Shown: positions 1 through 12,400 of the stretch, in pieces
Layout of the letters: the number at the start of each line of letters is the position of its first letter
How positions within the stretch are numbered: the first letter of the stretch is position 1
From: Serinus canaria
Lineage: Eukaryota > Chordata > Aves > Passeriformes > Fringillidae
Direction of reading: 5' to 3'
Length of the DNA: 64,000 nt
Assembly (NCBI RefSeq): GCF_022539315.1
Contig: NC_066316.1
Location: 97,582,179-97,646,178 of the forward strand
Notes under the pieces: generated by a model
Database searches by the model: none
Seen by the model: only the letters and a program-made list of their open reading frames with translations
What the model was told of the DNA's origin: nothing
Translations under genes and position numbers: made by a program

Positions 1-1017
1 GATGGCAAGTATTTTCACTGGTATTAGTGAACACACAACAGAAACACTGAAAAGTTTTCCACTCAACCACCTCTTTCATCCCAATGTTGATATTTTATGA
101 AGACTTGAGGGATAAAACTTTCAGGAAGAAAAATACCTCAAAACCATACAACAAATTGTCATTCATCTATTTAGAGGAATTAAGATAAAATTATTCCAAA
201 TAATTTGCATCTTTTGTCAATACTATATGCCTAAATGAAGAAGGCTACACTTGTCTTCTCTTACAAAACAATGATTATAAGTATTTTTCTTGTCAAAAGC
301 TTTCACATCCCAAAAATGCCTGAGAGCAGAGTAATGTACTCTTATTTTTAAGACAAAGAACCCAGCCCAAAAAACTGTTCCCAAAGATCTGGCAAAGTAT
401 TATGAAGCTACACAGACTTTGGGGGCTTCATATTTTGTTTTGTGAGGCTTTTTGGCTGAACTATTACTCTAAGAGTGCACACCAGTCTCCAGTACTTCTG
501 TAACACTGAGTAAATTTTAATTCACCCAAATAACATACCAACCAAATCCAGAAATGTACAGATCATATCTCCGGTCCTGTATCCATGGACTGAAAAAACA
601 GAGAGCCTAGATAAAGGCAGAAAGAGTTCTGCTGACTCTGGCACAGAAATGCATCATCTTAATTTGGAAAACAAAGGCCAAGACCACAAGGTCTCTTGGG
701 AAGCATCTGGTTGGAGATGCACTGGGATACAAGCAAAGCTGTGCAGAGTTACCAGCACATGTGACTGCCAAAACAGCAGGAATACTGCTCTGGACTAGTG
801 AGAGGTGTCCACTGCTCTGCAGCTCACAGCACTTAATTTAGAAACATCTGCTTTGGCAATTTCATTTATCAAATGTATTTCTATAGTTATTTAGTATTAT
901 ACTAAAAAGTATATTGTTTTATTGCATGTTAAAGAATTGAATCTGTGAACATAACAACACGGATTTAACATTTTTATCAAGTGAAGAAACAAAGTACTGC
1001 AAATAAAAAGAAATTTG
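1..1017. other. Intergenic or distal 3' UTR sequence
   Basis: AT-rich, with no exon-like open frame, no recognised repeat and no RNA gene. It may be 3' flank or the distal 3' UTR of a longer transcript form. Confidence 0.5.
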
Positions 1018-2141
1018 GACACAAGCCCAACATGCCAATTTATTTTTTATTTTCTTCCTATTAGCAGACTCCAGCTTGAACAATTCTTCCTCAAAACCAT
1101 GCAGATTTCACTGGACAGTACAAGTATTTGCTATAACATAATTCAGGTACATTACTTAGATGATAAAAAAATCTTCAAACACTGTACTTCAGAAATAAAG
1201 ATGCTGGAGAACAGCTTTGACAAGATTCCAAAAGATATGCATTAGTTTTAAAACGGCAAACACTGATTATTTTTCTTTCCATAACCAAATGATAAACACT
1301 GTACCAAGGAAAAGCCACACAGCCACAAATGCTTCATAAATTCAAACATCATATTCATACTTTATCCTTATCCAGTATTTTAATCTGGTGGCTGCATCTA
1401 CAGAGACCATCTAATCAGGGACTGCAAAACTGTGTACCTATAATAAATAATGGATCCACTAAGTCAATGATAAGGTATTACCCTATAAATAACTGCCAAT
1501 TCCAGTGACACATCAAGACAACATTCCTTACAAACCTTATTACCACTCTACCCAAAGTTCACAAATTCAACAGTAACTACTGAACATACAAAGAGCAAAA
1601 GCATACGTATAGCCAAACAAGTACCTTAACACTCAAATTTCAACATATGTAATTTATGTTGCACACATTAATTCATAAATTAATGCAAAGTTTGGTAAGG
1701 TTGTGCTATTCGATGTTTTGGCATCTTGAGCATCAAATGGCAAGGACGGACAGCATTAACTTTACTTGCAAATATGGAGAATGAACGGAATGTTTAGATG
1801 GGATAAGTAATACATATCCCAAGAGAAAAGCAAAATCACATTGTACTTTTCATAATTAAACCATTCTTCTGTAAAATCTGCCCCGACCAAACCTTTGCAC
1901 AGTGTTTTAACAAAGAACTGATTTTCCATGCTGACAACTACTGCTTTTATATGTGGGGAAGATCTGAAGTAGTTTGCTTCTGATAAAAATTACTCCTCCT
2001 TTCAGAAAAAATGACTGAAAATAATCTAGGCCTTCTTTTAAAATACTGAAAGCTTGAACTACAGAGATAAATGTAACCACAGACTGACAAAGAATTCCAA
2101 GCTACAATTCATGAGCATATTCTTTTCAACCTGGCTGCTTT
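1018..2141 (-). other. KIDINS220: Probable KIDINS220 3' untranslated region
   Basis: Sequence directly downstream of the TGA in transcript order, AT-rich and without a sustained reading frame. The far end is set from the tandem poly(A) signals at 1039-1051 and is approximate; a longer form using a signal near 918 is possible. Confidence 0.55.
1039..1051 (-). terminator. Candidate tandem polyadenylation signals (AATAAA twice)
   Basis: On the minus strand this reads AATAAAAAATAAA, two overlapping canonical hexamers about 1.1 kb after the stop. A GT-rich stretch (tgttgggcttgtgt) follows at about 1019-1034, like a downstream cleavage element. Another AATAAA lies at 918-923. Not proven without transcript ends. 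Confidence 0.45.
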
Positions 2142-3410
2142 TCACAGGATACTCTCTCTCTCTTCTCCAAACCCAGCCCCCTCTGAGGCTGCAACAGTGT
2201 GGAGCTCTGATGAATCTTTTGAAAGCCTGGTATAACTTGAACGCTGGCCTCGCTTGTGAGCAGCTGTCTTCAGGTTCTCATTCTGAACTGCAGTTGGATT
2301 GGAACCTGAGCCAGGGTGCAGGATAATTTGAGATGGATCTCTGATACCTTGTATTTCTTCAAAATTTTGATTAGCTCGATTGCTCGGAGCACTGTTGTTA
2401 TTTAAGGTGACTGTACTAGGGGTTCTGTTTAAATTATAGACTTTCTGGCAGGCTGGCCAGCTCTCTTCGGGGCTACTTGCTATCAGGCTGCTTTCAGAAG
2501 GGCTCTTCTTATCTTCTGAGCAAATAGACATGCGAACCACAGCTGGATCTTGAAGGCCACTAAGGCTGTGTGGAATTCCTCTTTTTGCACTGTGACTGTC
2601 ATCTTCAAGCTCAATGAGATTTGCCTTTTCAAGCTGTGAATCATCTGCTCCTTCATTGTGGAGGGAATGATTTGGAGAACTTTCATTGGATCTTACACCA
2701 GAGTCAGACGAATCTTTCTTATCCAGAAGGGCATCTGTCAAATACTCCTTTGCTTTGATGAAGGTTCTAATAGGTTCAGAACCATGTTCTGGAGATTTGG
2801 GCTGCTTCTCTATTTTGATATCTGTTTTCTTATCTTTACCTTCCTTAAGAAGTGGAGTATTATCTGATTCTTCAGTTCCTGACTCATCTTCATCACTGGG
2901 AAGTTTCTGATACCGGAGAGTAACTCCCTTAAGTTTTAAATCTGCAGCCTGGAAAATACTTGTTCTTTCCAAAGACTTCTTTCCTGGCAGAAGCTTGGAA
3001 CCAGACTGATCGGATTTTTCATCTTCTTCAGTTATAGGATCCAAAGGAGATGCATCATTAGTAGAAACACCTGAAGTACTGTAATCAACATCATTCCTCT
3101 TCAGCAAAAAGGACTTTCTTCCATCATCCTGTTTCTGTTCACCATCTTTTCCTTTTTCCTGTTCTGCATTGGAGTGTAGGGAACCCCCTGACGTGCTCTG
3201 GCCCATATAGAAAGCACTTGAGCTATGAGGGGAGGACCTCCCACTTACAGTGGTAGAATTGGCCCCTCCTTCTAACTGTGACATTTGAGCAATATACTCT
3301 CTATATGCATCTCTGTACTCTGCCTGTACCTTGTCTGTAAGCTTTGATATTTCGATACTAGAATCTTGAGAGTTAAGACTTGAAAGACTTGGAGTTCTAC
3401 GAGTTTGTGA
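2142..3410 (-). CDS. KIDINS220: KIDINS220 last coding exon: serine-rich tail and PDZ ligand
   Basis: 1269 nt including TGA (422 residues). Begins [15 protein letters not shown]. Contains [17 protein letters not shown], many Ser-Pro sites, acidic clusters ([21 protein letters not shown]) and ends [10 protein letters not shown]. The last four residues are a class I PDZ ligand that binds syntrophins in mammals (family knowledge). Acceptor tgttttccag. The tail is intrinsically disordered by composition. The open frame continues upstream into the intron, but the acceptor and the join phase set the edge at 3410. Confidence 0.97.
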   Translation of the reverse strand, partial: SQTRRTPSLSSLNSQDSSIEISKLTDKVQAEYRDAYREYIAQMSQLEGGANSTTVSGRSSPHSSSAFYMGQSTSGGSLHSNAEQEKGKDGEQKQDDGRKSFLLKRNDVDYSTSGVSTNDASPLDPITEEDEKSDQSGSKLLPGKKSLERTSIFQAADLKLKGVTLRYQKLPSDEDESGTEESDNTPLLKEGKDKKTDIKIEKQPKSPEHGSEPIRTFIKAKEYLTDALLDKKDSSDSGVRSNESSPNHSLHNEGADDSQLEKANLIELEDDSHSAKRGIPHSLSGLQDPAVVRMSICSEDKKSPSESSLIASSPEESWPACQKVYNLNRTPSTVTLNNNSAPSNRANQNFEEIQGIRDPSQIILHPGSGSNPTAVQNENLKTAAHKRGQRSSYTRLSKDSSELHTVAASEGAGFGEERESIL

Positions 3411-6400
3411 CTGGAAAACAAAAAAGAAGAGAAAAAGGTAACAGTTAAATGAACTATCTATTTTTACTTTTATCAATCTTCTCACATGAAATAACTCAGA
3501 GCATTAAATATGTACTTAAATTATTCTTTTCATTACTGCAAATAAGATTATCCAAGTAAAATTGTAAACACTATAATTAAATATGCTTACTATAAACATA
3601 TATATGGAATCACACACACAAACTAAACTGAGAAAATATTCCTATTCTTGGTTCCCATAATGAAAAATTTCCACAAAACAAACATTTTATCCAGTGCATT
3701 TGAGACCAACTCTTTTGAGCATATAATTATAAAGACTGGATTTGTATGTGAAGATGGGCTTTTCTAATACATTTCATACATTTACAAAATTGGCATTTCA
3801 TATTAGAAAGACAGCAAGAATTCATCTAAATGTTGAACAAATCCCAAAAACATCTTTATAAGACCTCCACCATACATACTTCAATATATCCTGGCAAAAT
3901 TCCATTGCATATAACTGTTTTCAGAAAGATCAGTTTTCTGACAAACATAACCCTCTTTGCCCCCATGACTGCTTTTAGAATTTGGTTTTATTTCTCACTA
4001 CCCTACTCTGACATCATTGGTAACAGATTAAACTAATTTCCACAAGCGCAGTCTGTTTTGCCAATGATGGTCCCTGATGAGTGATCTCTCCCTGCCCTTA
4101 TCTTGTCCCACAAGCCTTCCATTATATTTCCTTTCCCCTGCCCAGCAGAGGAGGGCAGTGATAAAGAAACTTTGGTGGGCAACTGGCATCCAGCCATGGC
4201 CAACTCACCACAACAGATAAGCTGAAATACAAGTCAGTATTAACTTAAAAAATTCTAACAGGTGAATTATAATGTTATCTTAAGGACAAACCACCATTCT
4301 CATTCCTTTGATTCAACTTTAGATATAGGCATCAGAAGCACTGTTTATTCAAATACATCAATGTAATGCCACTTTGGTCTAAAAAATCATACATTGCTAC
4401 TGTATGGAAATGGGCAGTAAGGGTAATTAGCATCCTACAAACATGCACAGGCATGCATGCAGACACTCAGGAAATCTATCTCTGGGCTATATATCCCAAA
4501 CCCACTTTCACAATGTTGATTACTGAAATTATCTCCTATGGTTAGCAATTTGGGGTGGCTAGAGCTTACATCTCTGCAGAACTAGGCTTTACCTAGACTG
4601 AGAACCGAAAGCATCTGAACTATCCTAGAGACTTATTTCTTGACTTGTCTATAAGCAAGCCTGTAAAAAACCTCTTTTCCATGCAGGTAAGCAAGCAGAA
4701 TACATTTCTCTATTAAATACCTGCCAACTTAAGTTACTATGGCGTGGAGGAGCTTCATCAAGACCAATTGTGTTGAGTTCTTCGAAGCTGAAGTTCAGTG
4801 TGTAGGGAGCTTGACCAGCAAGGCCTGTCAGCTCAGTGTGAGGCAGCTCGGTGCTGTGGCCAGGACGGCGAGTGAGGTCACTGTGAGGAGCTGCAGCTGT
4901 GCCGTGCTCCGCTGCTCCACGAGGATCTTCCTGAGCAGCCTGATTTTCTGAATTTCTCATTTCAAGTATCTTAACAAGCAAAGAGAGGCAGTTTAAATGT
5001 AATTACATAAATAGAAGTTCTCAAAATTGATAAACAAAGATCCCATTAAAAATAGGAATGAGGAATTCACAGCTGTAAATGTGTACCTGTATATGCAGTT
5101 TTGACCATGAAAAAGTAGAAAAATCACTTGCTAATTCTTTTGTATTTACAAATTATTCTTATTACTGCTCAAACCCTTGGAAGAACCCACATGCCACAAA
5201 AATACTTAAATTCTTGTAAAACTAGTAAGTGATAAATTACAAATTTTAAAGCAAAACCAAACACTTTGTACCTAACAATAAATCTCATAATGTAATTCTT
5301 GTGTTTTCAAGACTGACTTACGGTTGAGAGACACACTGTTATTTTACAAAAGAAAACTGGCAATAGTCTAAAAATATTTGAGAAAAAACTCAGTTCTCTG
5401 TGATGCATAACCCTCACTGTAACAGCCTGCCTTCCCAATTCCTTGCACTTATTATTAAATATACTTTGAATTCCCTGACTAGCTTCAATAGTAGGACAGA
5501 GATTTAAAAAAATTTAAGTTCTGACCATTTCATTAATATAAGCAAATTTCAAAAAGGGAACCCACACAGGAAAAAACAGATCCCACACAAAAAGGAGATA
5601 AAAAACTTCAGAATTCACAATCAATTAAGATGGAAATTCACAAGCAAACAGTTACTCATTAGTGCTTAAGACAAAAAGACAAAGTAACAAAGAGCAGATG
5701 CATTCATGCTTTAAGACAATACTTACAAACTTAAAGATGATGACAATAAGGAAGCAATCAGAAAGAAAGACTCATATTAAAAAAGACTAATTCATGATGA
5801 CCTGAACACTGAACATAAAGTCTTACCATGCTCCTGAACAGATGCCAGTCACCAAAATTCATACTCATTTCTTTTTTCAGTTCATCAATGTTGCACTGAG
5901 CCAAGACACGGCCATTTATATTTGCCTAAAAAATTCAACTAAATAATGTAAATTATGGATACAAGAATTATGGCACAGCAGTAGCAGACTAAAAAGGTCA
6001 AGGTAAAGCTGGATGCAGACTACTAGTGAAATTTCCCAAAGTCACTATTAAGTCCAATTCTATACAAAACCATATGTTTTTATAGAAGTATATTTAGTGA
6101 TAATTGCTGATGGACAAGAAACACGTGTCATAGAAAAAATAGAAATATTAAATCCATTAAAAATCTGTATAAAAAAGGCAATATGATAGTGTCCTATATA
6201 CAGATATAAGGAAATAACATGTAAGTGGTGGAAAATTCCAGGGACAATAAGCCACACTGATGTGCTTATATTTCTCCAACTCGGAAGAGAAATGGACTGC
6301 AGACACCCAAGCATTTGAAGATAATCAGACAATGAAGTCCCAGGCAGCATCTGACCCCCTGGCTTCAGGCATCTAAGATCAAGTACTGCCTCCATTAAGT

Positions 6401-9400
6401 TCCCTCTCTGCATAAAACAGGCTTACATTCCTCCCATCATCAGAAATTCCCAGTGATAGAAGATTAGACATCTTTCTAATGTTCATCGTCAATCAGAGAT
6501 CAACACAGAAGTGCTTCAACAAGATCTATATTCCTCACATTCGGCATGTTTATATAGTGCTTAACTTCCAAAAGCATTAAATTCAACACAGAACCATTTT
6601 CATTACATAACAAGAGGCATTTCTCTTTATACCATATATCAGTGTGTAGACAGAATGTAAAAGAGAAACCATGTCTTAGGAGAGCAGCCAGAAAATGCAA
6701 GACCCAAGTTGAGAGTTCTGCTTATACTGAGGGATCTCAATGATTTTGTATCCATATCCCAACAGATGGTCTTAGTCAAACCAGGAAAAAGACCAGGCTG
6801 AGCCATTTTCTTCCTTCTTTTTTGCATGATATCCTTTGTAATTCTTACAACGCAAGAATATAAATAAGAGGAATCTCATTAGGGATAACTGATGAGCACA
6901 TCTTTCTTTCAGTCTGGAGCAAAGGAAGCAACTAAAATTTTTTGCAGCTTCACTTAATGACCTGCAATCTAGTATCCTACTTCTTGCTCTGAGTAACTTT
7001 GCTGAAGCTTCCTATGAAAAACCTGTCTCTTAATCCTTGAATCAATGAATCTTTGAATCCTTCCATATTATTTAAGATACGATAGGTTCTGTAAAGTGAG
7101 CTCAGCAAAAGCACTAATGACAACCTTCGTATTTTCCCCTTCTTTCTTTGTAGAAAAGAGCACACGGAATGGTGGAAAAAAAAGTTCAAGAGCAAAACAC
7201 AATTCAGTGTTAATGTATCTATCACAGAAAAGAGGAGAGGCAGAAAAATATACAGTGACCTTTTTCTGAAGCAAATAGATGTGGACTGTGATAAAGAAAT
7301 GGAACCATCTTCACCACTCATATACAACAGGAGAGATGTGCCAATTTTTCACAGAGAAAAAGGAAGGGATACTGCTACCTAAATATAGAAGACATTTGCA
7401 ACCCTTTTTATTTTTTCATTACACATGGCAATTTAGAAAACATTTTTCTTGCTTCTTTTCTCAGAATAACCTGTCTCATCAGCATTTATACTTCTGAGTG
7501 TTTGTCCTTTTCAACAGATCATTTCCTCTGAAAAATGAATGCTGGTATTAAAATGTCCTCCAAACTTGTCATGCACAGAACTTAGGATGTTATTTTAATG
7601 TCTGATGTTTTTAATAAAAATTTTCAAGAAAAGAGGTAACTAAATATTTTCCTCTTCTTGCGTATCTCCATGTTTAGGAACTAAAGACATAAATGAAATT
7701 CACTTGATACCTTTTTTATAGTTGCAGAGTACTGAGGTAGCATGCTCTGGTCCAGACCATCTATCTGCTTTAGCTTCTCACACACAGCTTCCACACTCAT
7801 TGTGCTCAGAGATACATGGGATACTCCTGTGGCTGATCCTGTGCCTGCTCCCTGTAAGTGAGAAAACGTGCACATAAGACTTGTTCCAGTACTCAGTACA
7901 CCCAGAAATTCACAATACACACTAACACAAATCAAGCTGCGTTCAACTATATTTTAAAATTAAGATATGAGAATAAGAATGCACAGGCATTTTTAATTAC
8001 TATCAGAATATCTATATATTGGGAAACATTCATTATATGTATTTCTAGGAGAGAAAAAAAGCAGCATCTTGAGTCCTGCCTTTGTGACAAAATAACCCTC
8101 TTACAAAATTTTAAGTAAAGAAACATAAAAATCAGAAATATTAAGTACAGGTTAATCAATTTACAATGCAGTTTCACTCACAAGTTTTCCCCTAACTTTA
8201 ACAGTTACTTTGGTTTTGGGATGTTTGGGGTTTTTTTTCTCAAATAATGCAGATACAACTTAGATTTTTCTGTCTTAAAATCTCCTGGTTTATTATCAGA
8301 CAAAGATGACCTAAAACTCAAAGACACTCAAAACAAAGATAAGTCCTCAACTACTTGGATTAATTTTAACAATAATTTTAACAATATCTGTTCATTTTCC
8401 AGAGGTTCCTCCAGAGGTTCTATTTATGCAAGATCAGACAATGGGCTATTTACCACAGTACTGAAACAGCAGCACTGCAAATGCCCTACTAGATACTATG
8501 AGGATGCCTCATGTACCCCAAACTTGGGCAAGCTTCAGGTAGAAATTATTTATAATTATTCAGCTCTGTAACACAAGAGTAGTCCTGTCATTGTTGCTAG
8601 GTTCAGGGAATTTTAAAGAAAGGGTGGAAAACTAAAACAAATGCATCTGCAGGTAGACAGTATATAAAGGCAGTATGTTCTTTAAAAATTACCCACATTC
8701 CCCCTGGATGGGAACGTATGTAGTTAATGTTAGTGATTCCAAATTCCAAAAAGCAAAATCAGAATCAGTTCTATCAGTTAAAAAATATTTGTATGCTCTC
8801 CACTTGTGAGGGAGGTTGGACCTTCCCTTTTTTCTTAAAATGAAGATTTGGGTGCAGCACTGTAGACTGTGCACCAAGCTCATTTTGGAAGGATGCAAAA
8901 GAGCTTCTAAGCTTCAGAGGTCATTATTACATGCACAAGCCCTGAGATGTAAGAGTACATTTTGATTATGCAGTTAATCAAGTTTTATTTTATTCTTCTA
9001 ATCACCAATGAAGTCTGGTTTTGGAGTTGTAATATTGTCTCCCATTTTTATTTAATTACTTGGAAGACGTTTAATCTTTCAGAATTAATACAAATTACTA
9101 GATAAATTACTAAATTACTAGATCCCCATCCCTGTGAAAACCAAGAGGTATCACAGAGAATGCCATTAACCTTATCTGAATTATCTAAACCAGGATATTT
9201 ACAAATAATTTATTCAGCTAGTAATTCCATGGCAGCAATCCAAAACCCCATTATCTACAACCTCAGAGTTCTGACTTAACTGTTATCAAAGATATCCTGA
9301 TGTGGGGAGCTAGGCACACTCCTCACCCAAGCTACTCTGAGTTTCAAAGTTTAGGTAATATTACATGTAATTCCCCCAAAGCTCTCCACCAGATGTCCTT

Positions 9401-12400
9401 GAAATGGACTTTAAAGTGTGTAACTATAAGCTTCATTTGGGAACACTACTGGGGGTTGTAGAGAATTTGAGCCTGGCAGCTCACACACTTGCCTGGAAAT
9501 AGCTGGGGCACCAATCTTTGTTTCTTTAACCGTTCCTATTTTTTTTTAGTGTCATGTCAATTGGATAATAAACAAACAAAAGATATATCCCATTTTCTGG
9601 GAAGGCAATCTACCTAAATTACTGCAGAAAAATTAAACATTTTAGTTCCACTTCAGTCTAGGCACTTAAACTAGGGCTTGGTATCCCTTTAGAGGACATG
9701 CCAGCCCAATTTCAGATACTGCAATGTCTAGGTCTTAATTCAGTCTGATTTTTAGCATATCTAAAATCTGTATCATGTCAAGGATATGAGCCAATCATCA
9801 AAATGACAAAAGTGACAGAATGAAGCTTCACCCATAATCTATTTATCATATACTTCTTGTATGAACATCTTTAATCTTCCTCTTTAAGAAATCACTGTGT
9901 TTTTTTCTTCACAATACCAGCTTGATCCATTATTTCCTCATAAACACACTATTTACTATAGGCATGAGTTAGATAATACATCAACAGAGACAAGATACTA
10001 AGTTTATTCAAATCTTAATTATTTTTTGAAAGAAGGACTATCAATTAAAATAAAAGAAACTGTTATAGCCAAAATTACTTTGTGGTACCACTAAAATAAA
10101 TGGTCCCTACACAACATGTGTTAGCAACTGCCTTTCTTCTCAGAATCTATCAAATACATTATCTATGATATACCCAGAAATAAATGAAGAAAAGTTTTAA
10201 ACACTTCTAATTTAACAGATTCTCGTTCAGATCAAAATATTTTTCTAACAATCAAGGACAAGCAATTCTTTCTGCATGCATTAAGACCTAGTTTAGAAAC
10301 TTTGCTTTCAGTGTATAAAAAAGATACATAAAAGCTGAAATATTTAGACTATTTTTGTTAAAGTGTGAACTGTTTGAAATAGATGCACATTAATCCAAAT
10401 CATTCTTTATGAAAAGCACTCTCTGAAGAATAAGTAATGTAATAGCTTTAGGGATATTGTCAGCATGTAAGTGAATTAAAACTGTACTTAAACTGACACA
10501 TTTTTCAGCCTTAGTGGTTTTGTTAGAGATGCTTAGAGAACATTAGTCTGAAAAGTATTTGCCATGCAAAAGCTAAAAGCAGCTTGTCAAAACAAACCTC
10601 AAGGCTAGTAATGAGCATTAGTTTACAGACAGCCCAGCATGAAGCACCAGTATGATAGCTTCTGGAATGACTCTGAAACAAGTGAATGAGAATTTACAGG
10701 AAGTGGCTGTACCTGTCTGTTTTTGTTTAACTCAGACTTACACAGCTTTGAGAAAAGGACAAAACAGAATTAAAAGAAACAACAGCTTAAAGTGACATCA
10801 CAAAGGTTGAACATACAGAGAACATGCTTTGAAGTAAACACAGGAAATCAGGGTTATAGACACAGTGTATTTTCATAATGTGATGAAACTTTTAAAATAG
10901 GTCTTCAAAATATACATATACAAATACTATTTTCATGAGCAGACTCTTCTGTTTTACATTTGTAAAAAAACCACTTGCTATATTCTGTTTTTCATAAAGG
11001 TTTTAGATTGTTTCTGACAGAAAATCCTCCTTTTAATTAAACATTCTCCTGCCATCTCAAGATCCCATCATACTACCAATGTGCCTCAAATAACTTTTCA
11101 AACTTCTATCAAACCAAATCTGCCAACGCCCCTCGCCCCCACCCGCCCAAAAAAGCCCCAAAAACAAACCATCACCACCCACAGAATAAAAAAGTTCTTT
11201 CTTATAAGCACAAATATTCAAAGCACAAAAATGCTACACAAAAGCACTGGAAAATCTGTAAGAAAACTCCCATGCCGTACATTTTCATTCATGCTCAAAC
11301 TTTTGAAAAGTACTTAAGAAGTACTCTATGTTTATCTATACTACATGCTCTGGGCCATGTTAGTCCTCATTCAAAGCACACATAATACTACATCTTAATG
11401 GATTATATTCAGTGCAGTATGAAAAAATGTACTTAAACAAAGTAATTATATTGGACCAAGCTACTTCCTCAGAAGTCAAAATTAACAATGCAAACAAAAG
11501 CACAAAATCAAGTTTGTGACAGATAAGCACTGCTAATGCTAGTTTGATTTCTAACATAAAAGGGGATTCTGTGAACCATTCCATGACTGGTAACACTGCA
11601 ATCCACCTGCAAACTCTTCAAAAGGGCATTCTAGAAGTTTTTGCAGTTATTAAAAATAAGCATTTGTACAGTAAAACCAGCAGAAATGCATGTTTGTCTC
11701 CATCACGAATGTCAAAGGCTGGCATATTACGACTATTTTCATTAGTGATTCAAGCCAATAACCTAAAATTTGAATGTGCCTTCATGCTGATACAACTTAC
11801 ATAGATTGTATTTGGTCAACTTACCAGTTTGACATCTATGTTTTGATCCATTCAGCAAAGAACAGTAAACTATGGTCTGAGACAGACAAGTTTTATCATC
11901 AGCAACATAATCTAAGTATAGAAGGTGGCTAAAGTAAAATGCTTGATACAGGATGACTATACTCAAAATATTCCTGATTTTTACTAAGCTAACCTGGACT
12001 TACACAGATATTATGAGACTAATGATTGTGTTTGGAATTTCAGAACTTGGTCACTCCAACATCAGACTGACAACAACAGCAGACCCAGAACTAGATCACG
12101 TAACAGCCTCCACACAGCTCTGTCAACTCATGCAATAAGCAGAAATTATGATCTGTGTGAAAAAAAAATATACTCCTGAGTAATCCTGGTTTTTCTCCCT
12201 GTTTGACTCAAACATTCAAAACAATGATTATACTCTATTTTACACAGGAGTTGCAACATTCCTGGCTCCTTGCCAGTTTAGCATGAAAGACAATTTTGAT
12301 TCTACATGCTCCTCTTGTTTTCAATCACCAAACCAATTACACATCTTGGTGTTCATTAACTACTTTGTGCAGGTTTTTTTTCATTTATTTAATTACTTTG

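Noticed and set aside
3411..3485. Extension of the last-exon frame upstream to an ATG at 3485
   Set aside because: A clear polypyrimidine-AG acceptor at 3411 and correct phase joining to the S-L-S-W-Q codons of the preceding exon show this stretch is intron.
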